DNA of 64,000 nucleotides from CAZWSX01 sp964636985 (GTDB taxonomy: Bacteria; Planctomycetota; Planctomycetia; Pirellulales; Pirellulaceae): NCBI GenBank assembly GCA_964636985.1, contig CAZWSX010000028.1:31432-95431 (forward strand). The letters run 5' to 3'. The position numbers were made by a program, and so were the translations under genes. Shown here piece after piece: positions 33,218-41,851 of this stretch. Each line of letters opens with the position of its first letter. The first letter of the stretch is position 1. The notes under the pieces are model-generated. The model made no database searches and was not told the origin of the DNA. It saw only the letters and a program-made list of their open reading frames with translations.

Positions 33218-34339
33218 CTACTTGTTGAAGACCACGCAAACCGGTGCACCGCATTTGACCTTCGACGTGCCCGGTGAGAGCTTGCCGGTCGCTGGATCGA
33301 TCTTCATGACCGTCAGGTCGTTGCTGTCCTGACCGCCGACGACCAGCCAGTTGCCGGTCGGGTCGATGCCGAATCCGCGCGGGACTGCGACGCCGCATTT
33401 CTCGATTTCCAGGAGGGTCAGCTTGCCGTCGTCGGCAATCGAGTACGCTGCGATGCTGTCATGCCCTCGGTTCGAAACGTAAACGTACTTGCCGCTGGGG
33501 TGGCAGAAGATTTCTGCCGTGCTGCGGTTCTTGGTCGATTGGTCGTCGGCGGGAAGCGTCGACAACGTGTGGATTTCTTTGAGCGCTCCGTTCTCGGGGT
33601 TGCGCGCGAACGCCGTCACGGTGAGCGTCATCTCGTTGTTGACGAACGCGAATTTTCCGTTGGGATGCAAAGCCAGGTGACGAGGCCCGCCGCCGGGTGG
33701 CACTTTCGCCGAGCGAGGTTCGGCCAGCGTAAGCGTCCCTTTGTCGCCGTCCAGCTTGAAGACAAGGACCTCGTCGGTTCCCAGATCGCATGAGTAGGCA
33801 AACTTGCCGCTCGCGTCGGTGTAAACCGCGTGGCCGTGCGGTCCTTCTTGCCGGCTTTTATCCGGGCCAGTGCCACTGTTTTTGAAAATAGTGATCGGCT
33901 TTGAGACCGCGCCGTCCACGTTCACCAGCAGGCTGGTAATCGTGCCATCGCCATAGCAAGCCGTCAGCACCGTCTTGCCGGCCGGATCGACCCACACGTG
34001 GCACGGGCCGCTGCCGCCGACGTCCTGCGTGTTCAGATGCTTGAGCTTCCCGTCTTTCTCGACCGCATAGCTGCTGCACTTGCCGCCCCCTTCTTCCAAC
34101 ACGGCGTAGACATACTTGCCCGTGGGATGCACGGCCAGGAAGCTCGGGCTTTTGGCTTCGGCGGCGAGCGTCGGGGTCGATAGTTCGCCCGTCTTGGTGT
34201 TCAGGGTCGCCCGATAGATACCCTTGCTTCCAGAGGTAGGCGACGTGTAAGTCCCAATGAACAGTTCCACCTCATCGGCGGCCATGCTGGGTCCTATCAT
34301 CAAAAAGGCGGCCATTACGGCGTACAGAACGGTTTTCAC
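33218..34339 (-). CDS. Exported lactonase-type seven-bladed beta-propeller
   Basis: A 373-residue protein with a signal peptide (about 1-20, ending PSMA). Repeats of the form HPTGKYVYAV, HPNGKFAFVNN, HPSGKYVYVSNRG and DPTGNWLVVG mark the blades of the 6-phosphogluconolactonase (YbhE/Pgl) family. In bacteria the cytoplasmic member hydrolyses 6-phosphogluconolactone. This one is exported and is unlikely to act in the pentose phosphate route, so I leave the substrate open. It converges on the kinase gene across the repeat region. Confidence 0.88.
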   Translation of the reverse strand: MKTVLYAVMAAFLMIGPSMAADEVELFIGTYTSPTSGSKGIYRATLNTKTGELSTPTLAAEAKSPSFLAVHPTGKYVYAVLEEGGGKCSSYAVEKDGKLKHLNTQDVGGSGPCHVWVDPAGKTVLTACYGDGTITSLLVNVDGAVSKPITIFKNSGTGPDKSRQEGPHGHAVYTDASGKFAYSCDLGTDEVLVFKLDGDKGTLTLAEPRSAKVPPGGGPRHLALHPNGKFAFVNNEMTLTVTAFARNPENGALKEIHTLSTLPADDQSTKNRSTAEIFCHPSGKYVYVSNRGHDSIAAYSIADDGKLTLLEIEKCGVAVPRGFGIDPTGNWLVVGGQDSNDLTVMKIDPATGKLSPGTSKVKCGAPVCVVFNK

Positions 34340-34587
34340 AACGAAGTTCCTTGCTCAAAACGCACCAAATCCAAACTGCCCAAAGTCCCGCCGTTATAGA
34401 CGGGCAAACCGCCTGATGCCAGAATTGTTGCTAGCGGGCCGCGGCAAACCCCTCCGAGGGTGGGGCAATCTAGTGCCGTGATATTGCCACGGCGGGTGCG
34501 GTTAGAAAGAATGTGCAGCCCTGTTCTCTGATGTGGACAACACGCGGAGAACTCGGGGAGAAATAGTCCCTTCTGGAGTGGTCGACT

Positions 34588-35736
34588 GTGGAGATACGGC
34601 GTAACCCGACGCGCGCGGTACAGGTGGGTTCCATCCATGTTGGTGGTGGCAATCCTATCGCCGTCCAGAGCATGACGGCCACCCATACGCAGAATATCGA
34701 TGCGACCGTAGCGCAAGTGAACGCGCTCCACGCCGCCGGGGCCGATATCGTCCGGATCGCCGTCGACAGCCGCAAAGACGCCGATGCTTTGGCCGAGATC
34801 CGCAAGCAAACGCCGGCCAACCTGTCGGTCGACCTGCAAGAGAACTATCGCCTGACGGAGTTCGTCGCGCCGCACGTCGATAAGGTCCGCTACAACCCAG
34901 GCCACCTCTACCACCACGAGCGGGAAAAGCCGTGGCAGGACAAGGTCCGCTGGATCGCCTCGGTCGCTCGCGATCACGATATCGCCTTGCGCGTCGGGGT
35001 GAACTGCGGCAGTGTCGATCCCGCCAAAAAAGAAAAGTACGCGCACGACGATGTGCTGACGCCGATGCTCGAGAGCGCCCTCGACCACTGCGAGTACCTC
35101 GATTCGATCGGCTTCACGCGGTACGTCGTCTCGCTGAAAGACAGCGATCCCAGGCAAGTGATCGACGTCAACCGCCGCTTCGCCGAAGCTCGTCCCGATG
35201 TGCCGCTGCATCTGGGCGTCACCGAAGCCGGCTTGCCGCCCGACGGTGTCATCAAAACGCGAATCGCCTTCGAACAACTGATCAGCCGCGGAATCGGCGA
35301 TACGATCCGCGTCTCGCTCACCGTTCCCAACAACCGCAAGCCGGAAGAGATCGAAGCGGGCCGCAAGATCCTGGCCGACATTGCCGCCGGTCGCGTCCGC
35401 AGCGTGGTCGACTTCGGCCTCAGCACGCTCAACATCATCAGTTGCCCCAGTTGCTCGCGCGTCGAAAACGAAGCCTTCATCGAACTCGCCCAACAAGTGA
35501 AAGAGATGACTCGCTACGCCGCCGACCACTCGATCACTATCGCCGTGATGGGCTGTCGCGTGAACGGTCCTGGCGAGACCGACGACGCCGACTTGGGCCT
35601 ATGGTGCGGACCGAACTTTGTGAACTTGAAACGTGGCCCGCAGGAGCTGGGCGCTTTTAGCTACACCGATATTTTGCCGAAATTGAAAGCCGAGCTCGAC
35701 GCGATCCTCGCACAGCGAGCGACCGCCGGCGCTTAG
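34588..35736 (+). CDS. ispG: 4-hydroxy-3-methylbut-2-enyl diphosphate synthase
   Basis: A 382-residue enzyme that makes HMBPP in the MEP route to isoprenoids, using a [4Fe-4S] cluster and a reducing partner. The three cluster Cys are present (286 and 289 in ISCPSCSR, 323 in MGCRVNGPGE), as is the conserved Glu at the end of that motif. The length matches the short bacterial form. It starts with GTG at 34588, and GGAG at 34574-34577 gives 10-base spacing. The next gene is 51 bases on. A UbiA-type prenyltransferase lies 1.6 kb downstream on the same strand. Confidence 0.96.
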   Translation: MEIRRNPTRAVQVGSIHVGGGNPIAVQSMTATHTQNIDATVAQVNALHAAGADIVRIAVDSRKDADALAEIRKQTPANLSVDLQENYRLTEFVAPHVDKVRYNPGHLYHHEREKPWQDKVRWIASVARDHDIALRVGVNCGSVDPAKKEKYAHDDVLTPMLESALDHCEYLDSIGFTRYVVSLKDSDPRQVIDVNRRFAEARPDVPLHLGVTEAGLPPDGVIKTRIAFEQLISRGIGDTIRVSLTVPNNRKPEEIEAGRKILADIAAGRVRSVVDFGLSTLNIISCPSCSRVENEAFIELAQQVKEMTRYAADHSITIAVMGCRVNGPGETDDADLGLWCGPNFVNLKRGPQELGAFSYTDILPKLKAELDAILAQRATAGA

Positions 35737-35787
35737 AACGAATTGAAAAGGTGGGCAAGGAGCCCGCCGATAGGAATGGAGTCCTCA

Positions 35788-36273
35788 ATGAAACGCTACC
35801 CTTTAGCGACGATGTTGACGTCGCTTTGTGCCGCTCTCTTTCTCCTTTTGAGCGGACTGTTCGCAGCCGAGCCCAACCCGATGAACGGGCGTTGGGAGAT
35901 CACGGAAATGACCTTCGATGGGATCGTGATCCCCGTTGCGGGGATGCCGAACCCACCGTGGTACGACATGAAGAACGACGTCTGGATGTTCTGGCTCACC
36001 CACATGGGCAAGCCGGGGCACCCTTCGGCTGCCAAGTTTCAGGTCGCTATCGATAAGAGCAAGTCGCCTTGGGAAGTTGATGCCACGCTCGCTCGCGGCA
36101 CCAAGAGGGGCCAAGTTTGCAAGGGAATCTGCGAGTTCGACGGCCAGACCATCCGGCTCTGCATGACCGATTCGCCTGGGACCCCGCGTCCTACCAAGTT
36201 CGAATCAGTTTCAGGCTCGAGCTTGCACTATTTAGTGATGAAGCGCGCCGATCCTTTGGTGGCTAGCAGGTAG
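35788..36273 (+). CDS. Exported TIGR03067-type protein
   Basis: A 161-residue protein with a signal peptide (about 1-27, ending SGLFA). The mature part begins NPMNGRWEITEMTFDG and ends CMTDSPGTPRPTKFESVSG, the pattern of the planctomycete-rich TIGR03067 domain (opening G-x-W-x-h, closing RPTxFxS). Start is at the ATG at 35788 rather than 35743, because it opens the signal peptide after an AGGAATGGAG site. Its role is unknown; the fold is probably a lipocalin-like beta barrel (inference). Confidence 0.8.
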   Translation: MKRYPLATMLTSLCAALFLLLSGLFAAEPNPMNGRWEITEMTFDGIVIPVAGMPNPPWYDMKNDVWMFWLTHMGKPGHPSAAKFQVAIDKSKSPWEVDATLARGTKRGQVCKGICEFDGQTIRLCMTDSPGTPRPTKFESVSGSSLHYLVMKRADPLVASR

Positions 36274-36310
36274 CCCCGCAATCGTTTCCCGCCCACGCTA
36301 CGCCCGCGTC

Positions 36311-36315
36311 AAGGA
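36311..36315 (+). promoter_or_regulatory. Ribosome binding site of the lipoprotein metallopeptidase gene
   Basis: AAGGA is 9 bases before the GTG at 36325. It supports GTG as the start, as does the lipobox then falling at the right distance (Cys 20). Confidence 0.55.
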
Positions 36316-36324
36316 TGACGTCCC

Positions 36325-37146
36325 GTGAAGAATCTTTTCGTTGTCTCCGTCGCCTTGTTCGGGGGGATTGCGATCGTCGGGTGTGCGAACAACCAATGGT
36401 TTCGCTCTCCGACAGAGATGGATTTAGCAGGCACCGAAAGAGCGGACTCAACCAGGCGATTCGTTCGCTGGCCCCTCACATTCGTGGCCGACTTCGATTT
36501 GGAGCCGTCGCACCCGCTGGTGAACGAAATGGTGGAGCTGCGCGATCGCGTGGCGACAACGCTCGCGTTCGATCGGCCCGAGGAACCGATTCAGGTCTTT
36601 CTCTACTCCAACGACGCTCGCTACGAAGCGTTTTGGAAAGAGCGTTTTCCGGGAACCCCCGTTCGAAGGGCAGTGTTTTTAGAAACGCCCGCGCGAAAGG
36701 CGCTCTACATTCACTGGGGCGACAAGGCCGCCGAAGACGTCCGCCACGAAGTGACGCACGGCTATCTGCACGCGCTCGCTCCGGCTATTCCGCTGTGGCT
36801 CGACGAAGGATTGGCCGAATACTTTGAAACGCCGGCCGAAGGCGAGGGGAGAAACTCGCCTCACATCGAACTGCTCAAGCGTGCCCAGCAGGAAGGCAAC
36901 TGGCAGCCGAGCATGAAGCGCCTCGAGATGAAGATCGATATGACACAAATGCAGCAGATCGATTACGCCGAATCGTGGCTGTGGACCTACTGGCTGCTTC
37001 ATGGAGATCCGGAGCGGCGTCAGCTCCTGACGAACTATCTCAAAAGCGTTCGATTCAATCGCGATCCTGGCTCTCTCGCCGCGGAACTCGACCGCAAAGC
37101 CTTTAACATCAACGAAAGCGTCAAGGCGCAGCTGGAAAAGCTGTAA
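36325..37146 (+). CDS. Lipoprotein zinc metallopeptidase (DUF1570 / peptidase-MA-like)
   Basis: A 273-residue protein. The N-terminus is a lipoprotein signal with lipobox AIVGC (Cys 20). A zinc site is readable: HEVTH (141-145) and LDEGLAEYFE about 20 residues later, giving HExxH plus Glu as in gluzincins. In planctomycetes such small proteins are often called DUF1570. It follows the TIGR03067 gene by about 50 bases on the same strand. Substrate unknown. Confidence 0.82.
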   Translation: MKNLFVVSVALFGGIAIVGCANNQWFRSPTEMDLAGTERADSTRRFVRWPLTFVADFDLEPSHPLVNEMVELRDRVATTLAFDRPEEPIQVFLYSNDARYEAFWKERFPGTPVRRAVFLETPARKALYIHWGDKAAEDVRHEVTHGYLHALAPAIPLWLDEGLAEYFETPAEGEGRNSPHIELLKRAQQEGNWQPSMKRLEMKIDMTQMQQIDYAESWLWTYWLLHGDPERRQLLTNYLKSVRFNRDPGSLAAELDRKAFNINESVKAQLEKL

Positions 37147-37154
37147 GCGTGTAA

Positions 37155-37174
37155 GACGGACAATCTGGTCCGTC
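37155..37174. repeat. Degenerate copy of the dispersed palindrome
   Basis: GACGGA (37155-37160) and TCCGTC (37169-37174) around CAATCTGG, just after the metallopeptidase stop. It is the same word as the units at 33139 and 47242, with one core change. Confidence 0.5.
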
Positions 37175-37372
37175 GAAACGCGGCGAGCCATCTTCACGTC
37201 AGCGGTATCGTCCATTCCAAGGCGTCACGATCAATGGCCAGGCGATCGACGCGAGCCACATTCAGGGCGAATGGATTCAACTTCCAGCGGGGCAACAAAA
37301 GCTGAAAATCGTGGCGAAGTACTAGCTCCTGCCGGTCATCGTGCGAATCGACGAACCGATTACAATAGTGCG

Positions 37373-38386
37373 ATGAACGATTCTCCTCCTCCCTCTGCTT
37401 TACTTTCGTGGTTGCGGCTTCTTCGCGCACCTAATGTTTTCACAGCCATCGCCGACATCGTGGCGGGGTTCGGACTGGTCGCCGGTTTGAGTGGAATCGA
37501 GCGATATCCGCTGTCGCTGGTCTTGCTGGCCATAGCCAGCAGCATGATGTACCTGGCCGGGATGGTCCTCAACGACGTCGCCGATATCGAAGTCGATAGA
37601 GAAGAGCGCCCGTTTCGCCCGTTGCCTTCGGGAGCAATTTCCCTGGCAACTGCCAAACGCGTCGGCTGGGGACTGCTAGGGACGGGGGTGGTCGTTGGGG
37701 CCGCCACGGGATGGGTCCACGGCCCATCGCTGGCGTTGCCGGGTCGGCCGCTGGTGATTTCGGTGATGCTTGCGGGAGCAATTCTGCTCTATAACTTCGC
37801 GACCAAGCGGACACGCGTCGGTCCGATTGTGATGGGATCGTGCCGCACATTGAATTGGCTTCTCGGGATGAGCGTCGCGGCCAACGAACCCCGCGTGGTG
37901 AAAACGATTTCACTTCCCTCGCCAATTGACTTCGTCGGAGTTCCCGAAGAGGCAATTACCTTCCCGCTCGACTGCTGGTTGGCGGCGCTAGGCATCGGCG
38001 TGTACGTCGCTGGAATCACCATCTTCGCCAAAGGCGAGGCCGAAACGAGCCGCCGAGGCCCCTTGGTATTGGGCCTCTTCGTGATGGCCGCCGGAATCGG
38101 CTTGATCGCCGCTCTCTCGCTTGTGCGCGACATCCCACCGCAGTTTGCCTCGACCTATCCGTGGCTCCTGGCCATCATTGGAGGGCCCGTAGCGTTCCGG
38201 GGGCTCTCGGCCATTGCCACTCCCGAGCCCCAGGTCGTCCAGACGACCGTGAAAAGCGCTTTAATGTCGCTGGTCGTCCTCGATGCAGCGGCTTGCGTGG
38301 CGGGTGCCGATCCCAAACTCGGATTCGCTATCGCCTTGTTGTTAGTCCCGATGATGGCACTTGGCCGCTGGGTATACTCGACGTAA
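37373..38386 (+). CDS. UbiA-family prenyltransferase, EboC-like
   Basis: A 337-residue integral membrane protein of 8-9 spans. The prenyl-diphosphate Mg site is clear: NDVADIEVDREERPFRP (Asn 67, Asp 68, Asp 71, Asp 75). A second Asp-motif expected near residue 185-200 is weaker (SLPSPIDFVG). Start is the ATG at 37373 (MNDSPPPS); the frame extends back to 37271 without family character. It heads a run with a TIM-barrel protein and an alkaline-phosphatase-superfamily protein, the order seen in ebo clusters. It may attach a prenyl group to a small molecule. The acceptor is unknown. Confidence 0.88.
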   Translation: MNDSPPPSALLSWLRLLRAPNVFTAIADIVAGFGLVAGLSGIERYPLSLVLLAIASSMMYLAGMVLNDVADIEVDREERPFRPLPSGAISLATAKRVGWGLLGTGVVVGAATGWVHGPSLALPGRPLVISVMLAGAILLYNFATKRTRVGPIVMGSCRTLNWLLGMSVAANEPRVVKTISLPSPIDFVGVPEEAITFPLDCWLAALGIGVYVAGITIFAKGEAETSRRGPLVLGLFVMAAGIGLIAALSLVRDIPPQFASTYPWLLAIIGGPVAFRGLSAIATPEPQVVQTTVKSALMSLVVLDAAACVAGADPKLGFAIALLLVPMMALGRWVYST

Positions 38387-38453
38387 TCGGCAATCCACGG
38401 ATCAAAAGTCACACGGACGAAAGCACACAGCTCAGAGGGATCGGCAACACGCA

Positions 38454-39302
38454 ATGCGGCTCGGCTATAACACCAACGGTTTGGCACATCACGATCTGTT
38501 GGATGCGATCGATTTGCTGGCCGACCTGGGCTACCGCAGCATTGCCATCACGCTCGACCACACCTCGCTCGACCCTTACTCGCTCAAGCTGGAAGAGCAA
38601 TTGACGCTCGTGTACGAGCAGCTGCGATCCCACAACATGGCGAACGTCATCGAGACGGGTGCTCGTTACCTGCTCAATCCGCGAGTCAAACACGAGCCGA
38701 CTCTCGTCACGGCGGACCGCTTCGAACGCAAACGGCGGATCGACTTTTATCGCCGCGCGCTCGATATCGCCGCCCGGCTCGAAAGCGACTGCGTCTCGCT
38801 CTGGTCCGGAATCGTGCGCGATTCGGCAGGTGACGAAGCGATCCTCGAGCGTCTCGCGGAGGGGCTCGACCCAGTTCTCAAGCATGCCAAGACCGTCAAG
38901 CAAGTCGTGGCGTTCGAACCCGAGCCGGGCATGTTCATCGATACGATGACGGCCTGGCAGCGGTTGCTGCAATGGATCGAATCGCCATCGCTGCAACTCA
39001 CGCTCGACGTCGGCCACTTGTACTGCCAGGGAGAAATCCCTATCGCCGACCAGATCCATCGCTGGGCGCCGCGGATCGCCAATGTTCATATCGAAGACAT
39101 GCGCGCGGGCGTCCACGAGCACCTGATGTTCGGCGAGGGCGAGATGTCGTTCCCGCCGATCATTCAGGCCCTAGCCAGCGCCAAATACCAAGGGGGCCTG
39201 CACGTCGAGCTAAGCCGCCATAGCCACGAAGGGCCCGTTGCCGCCGAAAAGGCCTTCGCGTTTCTCTCCCCCTTGATCGCCAGTGCTTGTTCGAGAGATT
39301 AA
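38454..39302 (+). CDS. TIM-barrel sugar-phosphate isomerase/epimerase-like protein
   Basis: A 282-residue protein of the xylose-isomerase-like TIM-barrel superfamily: opening LGYNTNGLAHHDLLDAIDLL, metal-ligand strands AFEPEPGMF (Glu), LTLDVGHLYC (Asp, His), ANVHIEDMRAG (His, Asp), and a Glu late in LHVELSRHSH. The ATG at 38454 has AGAGGGA upstream. The gene sits 67 bases after the UbiA gene and 61 before the phosphatase gene. In ebo clusters a TIM-barrel protein sits in this position, but assigning it to EboE is not safe because its N-terminus differs from the ones I know. The reaction is unassigned. Confidence 0.85.
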   Translation: MRLGYNTNGLAHHDLLDAIDLLADLGYRSIAITLDHTSLDPYSLKLEEQLTLVYEQLRSHNMANVIETGARYLLNPRVKHEPTLVTADRFERKRRIDFYRRALDIAARLESDCVSLWSGIVRDSAGDEAILERLAEGLDPVLKHAKTVKQVVAFEPEPGMFIDTMTAWQRLLQWIESPSLQLTLDVGHLYCQGEIPIADQIHRWAPRIANVHIEDMRAGVHEHLMFGEGEMSFPPIIQALASAKYQGGLHVELSRHSHEGPVAAEKAFAFLSPLIASACSRD

Positions 39303-39363
39303 AGGTAGCTCGCAAGACGAGAAGAACCAGCACACGCCTTTGGAACGTTTTGGAAAGCCATTC

Positions 39364-40689
39364 ATGTCCGACCACGTTTTGCTCTTGTCAATCCCCGGCC
39401 TTCGCCCGCAGGATGTCGCTTCGATGCCGAATCTGGCGAAGCTCACTGCCGGCGGCGACTGCGCGCCCTTGGTGCCTAGTTTTCCCGCCGTCACCTGGAC
39501 GGTCGAATCCAACATGCTCACGGGGCAACTGCCGCGGCATCACGGCGTGATCGGCAACGGCTTTTATTGGCGAGACAAGAACGAAGTCGAGATGTGGACC
39601 GCCTGGAACGACAAAATCCAGCAGCCGCAAATTTGGGACATCCTCCACAAGCACGATCCCCAACTAACGTCAGCCGTGTGGTTCCCCATGCTCAGCAAGG
39701 GATGCGGGGCCGACTACATCTGCATGCCCAAACCGGTCCACAACCCCGACGGCAGCGAAAGCCTGTGGTGCTACACCAAACCAGTCGAGTACTACGGCAC
39801 ACTCCGCGATACCTTCGGCCATTTCCCGCTCAAGCACTTTTGGGGACCGCTGGCGGGCATTCCGTCGTCGGCATGGATTGCTGATACGGCCGCGCTGGCG
39901 ATGAAGCAGTTCCGCCCTCGCTTCTTCTATATCTATTTGCCCCATCTCGACTACGCCGCCCAAAAGCTCGGCCCCGATAGCCCCGCGGCGCTCAAGGCGC
40001 TCACGGAACTAGACGGTGTCATCGGCAAACTCGCAAGCGATGTCACGGCCGCGCTGCCTGGTGAAAACGTGCTGTGGCTGGTCGCCAGCGAGTACGCGAT
40101 CACGCCTGTCGATCACGTGACGTATCCCAATCGCGTCCTTCGGGAAGCCGGACTCGTCGAGTTCAAAATCGAAGATGGGCTCGAGCAGCTCGATTTCGCC
40201 GCCAGCAAGGCCTGGGCGTTAGTCGATCACCAGTTCTCGCACGTCTTTGTCAAAGACGCCGATCAAAAGACGATCGATCGCGTCGTCGACGTATTCGCCA
40301 CGCACGAGGGAATCGCCGAAGTTCTCACCGGCAACGAGCGAGCCAAGTACCTGATGGATCACGAGCGTTCCGGCGAGGTGATCTTGATCAGCGAACCCAA
40401 TAGCTGGCAGGCGTACTACTGGTGGCTCGACGACGCGAAGGCACCCAAGTATGCCCGAACGGTCGACATCCACAACAAGCCCGGCTATGACCCAGTCGAA
40501 CTCCATTTCGACATGGCGACCAAATCGATTCCCCTCAACGCGACCCTCATTAAAGGAAGCCACGGCGCACCGGCTGTGAATGAAAACCAGCGCGGGGTTC
40601 TGCTTTCCAGCCAAAAGGGAGTCTTTGTAGAAGTCCCTACGCCCGACACCGATGTCTGCGAGATCGTTTGCCGGCAGTTTGGGATTTAG
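39364..40689 (+). CDS. Alkaline-phosphatase-superfamily (type I phosphodiesterase-like) protein, EboF-like
   Basis: A 441-residue protein. It opens VLLLSIPGLRPQDVASMPNL and carries FPAVTWTVESNMLTGQLP, with Thr as nucleophile candidate, then HHGVIGNGFYWR, matching nucleotide pyrophosphatase/phosphodiesterases. PHLDYAAQKLGPDS, then ASEYAITPVDHV, and RSGEVILISEPNSWQAYYWW follow in family order. It has no signal peptide. The start is the ATG at 39364. Actinobacterial and cyanobacterial ebo clusters end with a protein of this kind. It likely hydrolyses a phosphate ester or diester on the cluster's product (inference). Confidence 0.85.
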   Translation: MSDHVLLLSIPGLRPQDVASMPNLAKLTAGGDCAPLVPSFPAVTWTVESNMLTGQLPRHHGVIGNGFYWRDKNEVEMWTAWNDKIQQPQIWDILHKHDPQLTSAVWFPMLSKGCGADYICMPKPVHNPDGSESLWCYTKPVEYYGTLRDTFGHFPLKHFWGPLAGIPSSAWIADTAALAMKQFRPRFFYIYLPHLDYAAQKLGPDSPAALKALTELDGVIGKLASDVTAALPGENVLWLVASEYAITPVDHVTYPNRVLREAGLVEFKIEDGLEQLDFAASKAWALVDHQFSHVFVKDADQKTIDRVVDVFATHEGIAEVLTGNERAKYLMDHERSGEVILISEPNSWQAYYWWLDDAKAPKYARTVDIHNKPGYDPVELHFDMATKSIPLNATLIKGSHGAPAVNENQRGVLLSSQKGVFVEVPTPDTDVCEIVCRQFGI

Positions 40690-40835
40690 AAGGCGTCGCC
40701 GTCGCACGTCGCCGCTGTTAAAATAGTCGTAACCCTCTCACGCGATGGCCGAAGCGCCTGCGAACCCATTCCTTGTATGCCGTGTCTTTACCTGGCGCGG
40801 GTACCCTTTTCTCAAACTCTGCCAGCCATTCGAGC

Positions 40836-41462
40836 ATGATCGCGATTATCGACTACCAGATGGGGAATCTCCGCAGCGTCCAAAAGGCCTTTGAAAAGGT
40901 GGGGGCCGACGCGCAGATCGTCGACGATCCACGTCGTTTGGCCGAAGCCGATCGCGTCGTACTGCCAGGGGTGGGCGCTTTCGAAGACGCCATCAGCGAA
41001 CTACGGAAGCGCGGTTTCGTCGAGCCGATCCGCGAAACGGTGGCCTCCGGAAAGCCATTCTTGGGAATCTGCCTTGGCCTGCAACTCTTGTTCGACGTCA
41101 GCTATGAGGGTGGCGAATTCGAAGGGCTCGGCATCGTGCGCGGGAAGGTCGTCCGATTCGATTTGCCGCACGAGTTCAAAGTGCCCCACATGGGCTGGAA
41201 CGAAGGGCGATTCGTGCGCAAGGCACCGCACCTGGCCGGCATCAACGATGGTTCGCATTTTTACTTCGTCCACTCCTACTACGTCGTGCCGGAGGATCCC
41301 GATCTGACGGCGATCGAATGCACGTACCACCGCCCGTTTTGCGCTGCGGTCTGGCGCGACAACCTATTCGCAACGCAGTTCCACCCCGAAAAGAGCCAAT
41401 CCGACGGGCTGCGGCTGCTCAAGAATTTCTCGCAACTTCCAGCCTCATGCAGTGTGGGCTAA
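40836..41462 (+). CDS. hisH: Imidazole glycerol phosphate synthase, glutamine amidotransferase subunit
   Basis: A 208-residue class I glutamine amidotransferase that passes ammonia to HisF in histidine biosynthesis. The triad is Cys 79 in LGICLGLQLL, His 183 and Glu 185 in TQFHPEKSQ. It opens MIAIIDYQMGNLRSV, the usual HisH start, so the ATG at 40836 is chosen over 40773. No hisF or hisA is in the window, so the his genes are split in this genome. The next gene overlaps its end by 16 bases. Confidence 0.95.
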   Translation: MIAIIDYQMGNLRSVQKAFEKVGADAQIVDDPRRLAEADRVVLPGVGAFEDAISELRKRGFVEPIRETVASGKPFLGICLGLQLLFDVSYEGGEFEGLGIVRGKVVRFDLPHEFKVPHMGWNEGRFVRKAPHLAGINDGSHFYFVHSYYVVPEDPDLTAIECTYHRPFCAAVWRDNLFATQFHPEKSQSDGLRLLKNFSQLPASCSVG

Positions 41463-41842
41463 CAGTGGACGCAACTGACCGACAGGCCCGCGAAATCTAC
41501 GCCGCGCCGCTGCCGAGCGAGTTGGAGATCGCCGCCTTCTTTCAGACCCTCGGCGAGATGCTCACCAGCGACTATCGCTACCAAGAAGCACTCGACAAGC
41601 TGCGCGACTGCGTCGCCAATCGCCGCCTTGCTGCACTGGCCGATCACTTGAAGCAAGGAAGCGACCTACAAACGACGCCGTCGGAAATGCTGCAAGCATT
41701 TCCGCACGCGCAACTCGCATTCGCCTCAGGCGTACTCGCCGAATTCGAAGCGCGAGGCGAACTCGACGTCGGATTCATCGAAGTAGCGGCCGCGATCTTA
41801 GAACGCGCAGGGCGAGCTCGAGGATTTCGGCACTTTGGATAG
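41447..41842 (+). CDS. Small protein translationally overlapped with hisH
   Basis: A 131-residue soluble helical protein. I start it at the ATG at 41447 inside the hisH end, giving a 16-base overlap that suggests coupled translation. Upstream residues of the open frame are a shadow of hisH. The sequence is coherent (LEIAAFFQTLGEMLTSDYRY, LEARGELDVGFIEVAAAILE-like helices) and ends with a Gly/Phe-rich tail. I do not recognise the family. The position suggests a role linked to HisH, with no other support. Confidence 0.55.
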   Translation: MQCGLTVDATDRQAREIYAAPLPSELEIAAFFQTLGEMLTSDYRYQEALDKLRDCVANRRLAALADHLKQGSDLQTTPSEMLQAFPHAQLAFASGVLAEFEARGELDVGFIEVAAAILERAGRARGFRHFG

Positions 41843-41851
41843 CGAAACGGA

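Noticed and set aside
34336..35529. 397-codon open frame opposite ispG
   Set aside because: Shadow frame of ispG, extending into the intergenic region by chance.
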